From Caballeronia mineralivorans PML1(12) (GTDB lineage Bacteria; Pseudomonadota; Gammaproteobacteria; Burkholderiales; Burkholderiaceae), in the NCBI RefSeq assembly GCF_001028175.1, contig NZ_AEJF01000075.1, forward strand, positions 1 to 64,000: a DNA stretch of 64,000 nt, read 5' to 3'. Positions 62,187 through 64,000 of the stretch are shown here, piece after piece. The notes beneath the pieces were generated by a model that ran no database searches, was not told where the DNA came from, and was given only the letters and a program-made list of their open reading frames with translations. The position numbers and the translations under genes are program-made. Positions within the stretch are counted from its first letter, which is position 1, and each line of letters opens with the position of its first letter.

Positions 62187-63101
62187 TCAGCCGGCCAGAT
62201 GCCGGCGCAGCAGGGGGAAAAACAGCGCCATGACAACCAGGATCATGGCGAGCAATACAAAGCCCAACGCGGCGCCCAGTGGCCAGTTGAAGGCGGCCGT
62301 GAACTGGCTCTCGATCAACGTGCCGAACATGATTGCCTGCTGTCCGCCCAGCACCCGTGCTTCCATGAAGGAGCCGGTCACCGGAACGAAGGTCAGCACA
62401 CAACCCGCCACCACGCCCGGCAGACTGAGCGGCAGGATCACGCGCAACAGGGTTTGCGTACGCGAGGCGCCCAGGCTGCGCGCCGCCTCGATCAGCGCGT
62501 CGTCTATGCCTTGGAGCGCGACATAGCAGGTCAATACGAGGTAGGGCAGATACGCATGGACCAGGCCGATCACAATCGCCGGATAGGTGTAGAGAATGTC
62601 CACCGACAAGCCGGGCGCGATCATATGCACCAGATGCCCGAACAGCCCGCTGTCGCTGAGCACCATGGTCCAGGAGAAGGCGCGCACCAGCGCGTTGCTC
62701 CAGAAGGGCAGCATGACCAGCAGCAGGATCGCTTCGCGCCAGCGTCCCTTGACGTGCTTGGCTAGCAGGAAAGCAGCCGGATAACCGATCGCGAGGCAGC
62801 AGAGCGTCACCTCCAATGCCAGCGTTAGCGAGCGTCTCGCATTGATCAGATAGAACGGCTTGGTGAAGATGTCCCAATAGTGCTGCAGGGTGAAGCTACC
62901 GCTTTGCCCGGCGATCGGCGCTACCGTCAGCAGGCTGAAATACAGCATGGTCAGCATCGGCAGGAAGACGGTGATCAGGAGCCAGAGATAGGTCGGCCCG
63001 GTCATGGCGGCCAGTGCACCCGTTCTCCGGCTCCTGGCGCTCGACCGCCGGTTTTCTTCCACCGCGTCGAGCACACCCGAGGTCGAGCTGTTGGAACTCA
63101 T
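62187..63101 (-). CDS. ABC transporter permease (PotB family)
   Basis: This 304-residue inner-membrane permease has six helices and a somewhat long polar N-terminus. The EAA loop is LIEAARSLGASRTQTLLRVILPLSLPGVVAG. The start overlaps the stop of the FMN reductase gene by four bases, so translation is coupled. Together with the PotC-type subunit it forms the channel for the amine-type substrate. Confidence 0.94.
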   Translation of the reverse strand: MSSNSSTSGVLDAVEENRRSSARSRRTGALAAMTGPTYLWLLITVFLPMLTMLYFSLLTVAPIAGQSGSFTLQHYWDIFTKPFYLINARRSLTLALEVTLCCLAIGYPAAFLLAKHVKGRWREAILLLVMLPFWSNALVRAFSWTMVLSDSGLFGHLVHMIAPGLSVDILYTYPAIVIGLVHAYLPYLVLTCYVALQGIDDALIEAARSLGASRTQTLLRVILPLSLPGVVAGCVLTFVPVTGSFMEARVLGGQQAIMFGTLIESQFTAAFNWPLGAALGFVLLAMILVVMALFFPLLRRHLAG

Positions 63102-63628
63102 GCGATAGCTCCGCGATAGAGCGCGATGAATTCACCCACGGCTTCGCGGCAGCGGGCAAGGAGCAAGGGGTCGACACAGCGACCATCGACGAACTCGCTG
63201 TCGGATGCGTAGACCGCTGTCGGCACGGTATGGGCGCCGAAGAAGCCGAACAGCGGACGCATCTGGTGTTCCACCATCAAGGCGTGGCGCAACCCGCCGC
63301 CGGTGGCACCCAGCAGCACGGGTTTATTGCGCAGGCTCAGAGGATCGACCAGATCGAACACATGCTTGAACAAGCCTGAATACGACCCCTTGTAGACCGG
63401 GCTGGTGACAATCAGTCCTTCCGCCTGCTCGATGCTTTCCACCAGCGCGCGAGAAGATGCGTCGAGTTCGTCCTTTTGATAACACGCTCCCATTTGCCGC
63501 CCGTGCACCACGAGGTCGTGCACTTGCACGGGCAGCCCGCTGACAGTCTCGAAGGTGTCGACGAGGGTCTCCAGCAGCGCCCGGGTCTTCGACGGCATAT
63601 GCGTATTCGCGGACAGCGCGATGATCAT
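63098..63628 (-). CDS. NAD(P)H-dependent FMN reductase (SsuE/MsuE-like)
   Basis: This 176-residue flavodoxin-fold protein has an FMN phosphate loop (MIIALSANTHMPSKTRALLE). GLIVTSPVYKGSYSGLFKHVFD, a segment conserved in SsuE and MsuE, and PVLLGATGGG follow. Such enzymes reduce FMN for a partner flavin-dependent monooxygenase, whose gene lies immediately upstream. GGAG eight bases before the ATG supports the start. Its end overlaps the PotB-type permease gene. Confidence 0.93.
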   Translation of the reverse strand: MIIALSANTHMPSKTRALLETLVDTFETVSGLPVQVHDLVVHGRQMGACYQKDELDASSRALVESIEQAEGLIVTSPVYKGSYSGLFKHVFDLVDPLSLRNKPVLLGATGGGLRHALMVEHQMRPLFGFFGAHTVPTAVYASDSEFVDGRCVDPLLLARCREAVGEFIALYRGAIA

Positions 63629-63650
63629 GTCAATTCTCCAGCCATCAATA

Positions 63651-64000
63651 TCAGTCTTTGAGGTTTTGCCGCAGCGTATTGCCGCTGTACGCCGTACGGA
63701 ACACGCCTCGCCGCTGCAACTCGGGTATCACCGCGCGGCACAGGGATTCGTGAGAGCCGGGGAAGTAGATGGGAGCTACGACAAAACCATCGCACGCACG
63801 CGCGTCGAACAGCGCCTGCATCTGGTCTGCAACGCTCTCGGCTGTGCCCACGAACTGGTCGGGCAAGGATTTTTCCGCGGCGCGCTTGAAGTCGCCACCC
63901 TCGGCGGCGGCGCGTTGCCTGAGGAAATCCGTGACGCCCTGGATACCCTGGTTGCCCTGCAACTCGGCGAGCCCGGCATCGGTGGTATCGCTGGTGACTT
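63651..64000 (-). CDS. Flavin-dependent monooxygenase (NtaA/SnaA/DszA family), partial
   Basis: Only the C-terminal 116 or so residues are present; the start lies beyond the right edge of the window. The segment SLPDQFVGTAESVADQMQALFDARACDGFVVAPIY and the ending AVIPELQRRGVFRTAYSGNTLRQNL match the FMNH2-dependent NtaA/SnaA/DszA group of luciferase-like monooxygenases. These oxidise compounds such as nitrilotriacetate, EDTA or organosulfur compounds. It is paired with an FMN reductase and a polyamine-type importer downstream. Confidence 0.85.
   Translation of the reverse strand, partial: VTSDTTDAGLAELQGNQGIQGVTDFLRQRAAAEGGDFKRAAEKSLPDQFVGTAESVADQMQALFDARACDGFVVAPIYFPGSHESLCRAVIPELQRRGVFRTAYSGNTLRQNLKD

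Noticed and set aside
1-64000. tRNA, rRNA, CRISPR array, phage or plasmid origin
   Set aside because: No regular direct-repeat array, cloverleaf-like segment, rRNA block or replication gene was seen on either strand.

Overview
The window looks like a chromosome segment of a Burkholderia-type betaproteobacterium (Paraburkholderia, Caballeronia or Burkholderia). The DNA is GC-rich with compact operons. It carries lineage-typical genes such as a DUF4148 secreted protein, a phasin, a VpsR/BerB-type sigma-54 activator and a heavy-metal RND pump. There is no rRNA, tRNA, CRISPR array, insertion sequence or phage module, so it reads as accessory metabolism plus envelope functions. LAYOUT. Positions 644-5258 hold scattered single genes: an aldo/keto reductase, a SnoaL-like protein, a small domain of unknown function, a membrane TPR protein, an AhpD-like protein and a methyltransferase. 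Positions 5268-14981 form a metal-stress block: a two-component system (minus strand) divergent from a complete heavy-metal RND efflux operon (adaptor, pump, outer-membrane factor), followed by a small lipoprotein and a DUF4148 protein. GTCA-N7-GTCA direct repeats lie before the pump operon, the lipoprotein and the DUF4148 gene, which suggests one regulon. Positions 15640-34201 are a Wzx/Wzy-type exopolysaccharide locus: flippase, acetyltransferase, Wzc-like tyrosine autokinase, polymerase, five glycosyltransferase-like proteins, a secreted DUF4838 hydrolase-like protein, rmlBACD for dTDP-L-rhamnose, and a fucosyltransferase-like protein. No Wza exporter, Wzb phosphatase or initiating sugar-phosphate transferase is visible, so those parts must be elsewhere. 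Positions 35363-41922 carry lipid and storage genes (fatty-acid hydroxylase/sterol desaturase, cyclopropane synthase, HAD phosphatase, phasin), a LysE exporter and an esterase. Positions 41996-51793 are a carbon-source block: a sugar-type epimerase divergent from a complete ribose-type ABC importer, an Asp/Glu-racemase-like protein, a Crp/Fnr regulator, an MFS carrier, a tartrate/D-malate dehydrogenase and its divergent LysR regulator. Positions 52153-56009 hold the VpsR/BerB-like sigma-54 activator, a zinc-ribbon membrane protein and a chemoreceptor lacking its periplasmic sensor. Positions 56027-58249 hold a periplasmic ankyrin lipoprotein and a secreted catalase gene broken by a one-base frameshift. 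Positions 59143-64000 are a minus-strand operon for a polyamine-type ABC importer, an FMN reductase and a flavin-dependent monooxygenase cut by the window edge. HOW THEY MAY WORK TOGETHER. The most interesting link is between the exopolysaccharide locus and the sigma-54 activator. The activator keeps the GAFTGAT loop needed to contact sigma-54, and a good -24/-12 sigma-54 promoter sits just upstream of the flippase gene. This suggests c-di-GMP/RpoN control of this polysaccharide, as described for BerB in B. cenocepacia. All functional statements come from reading sequence and recognising families; no database search was run.
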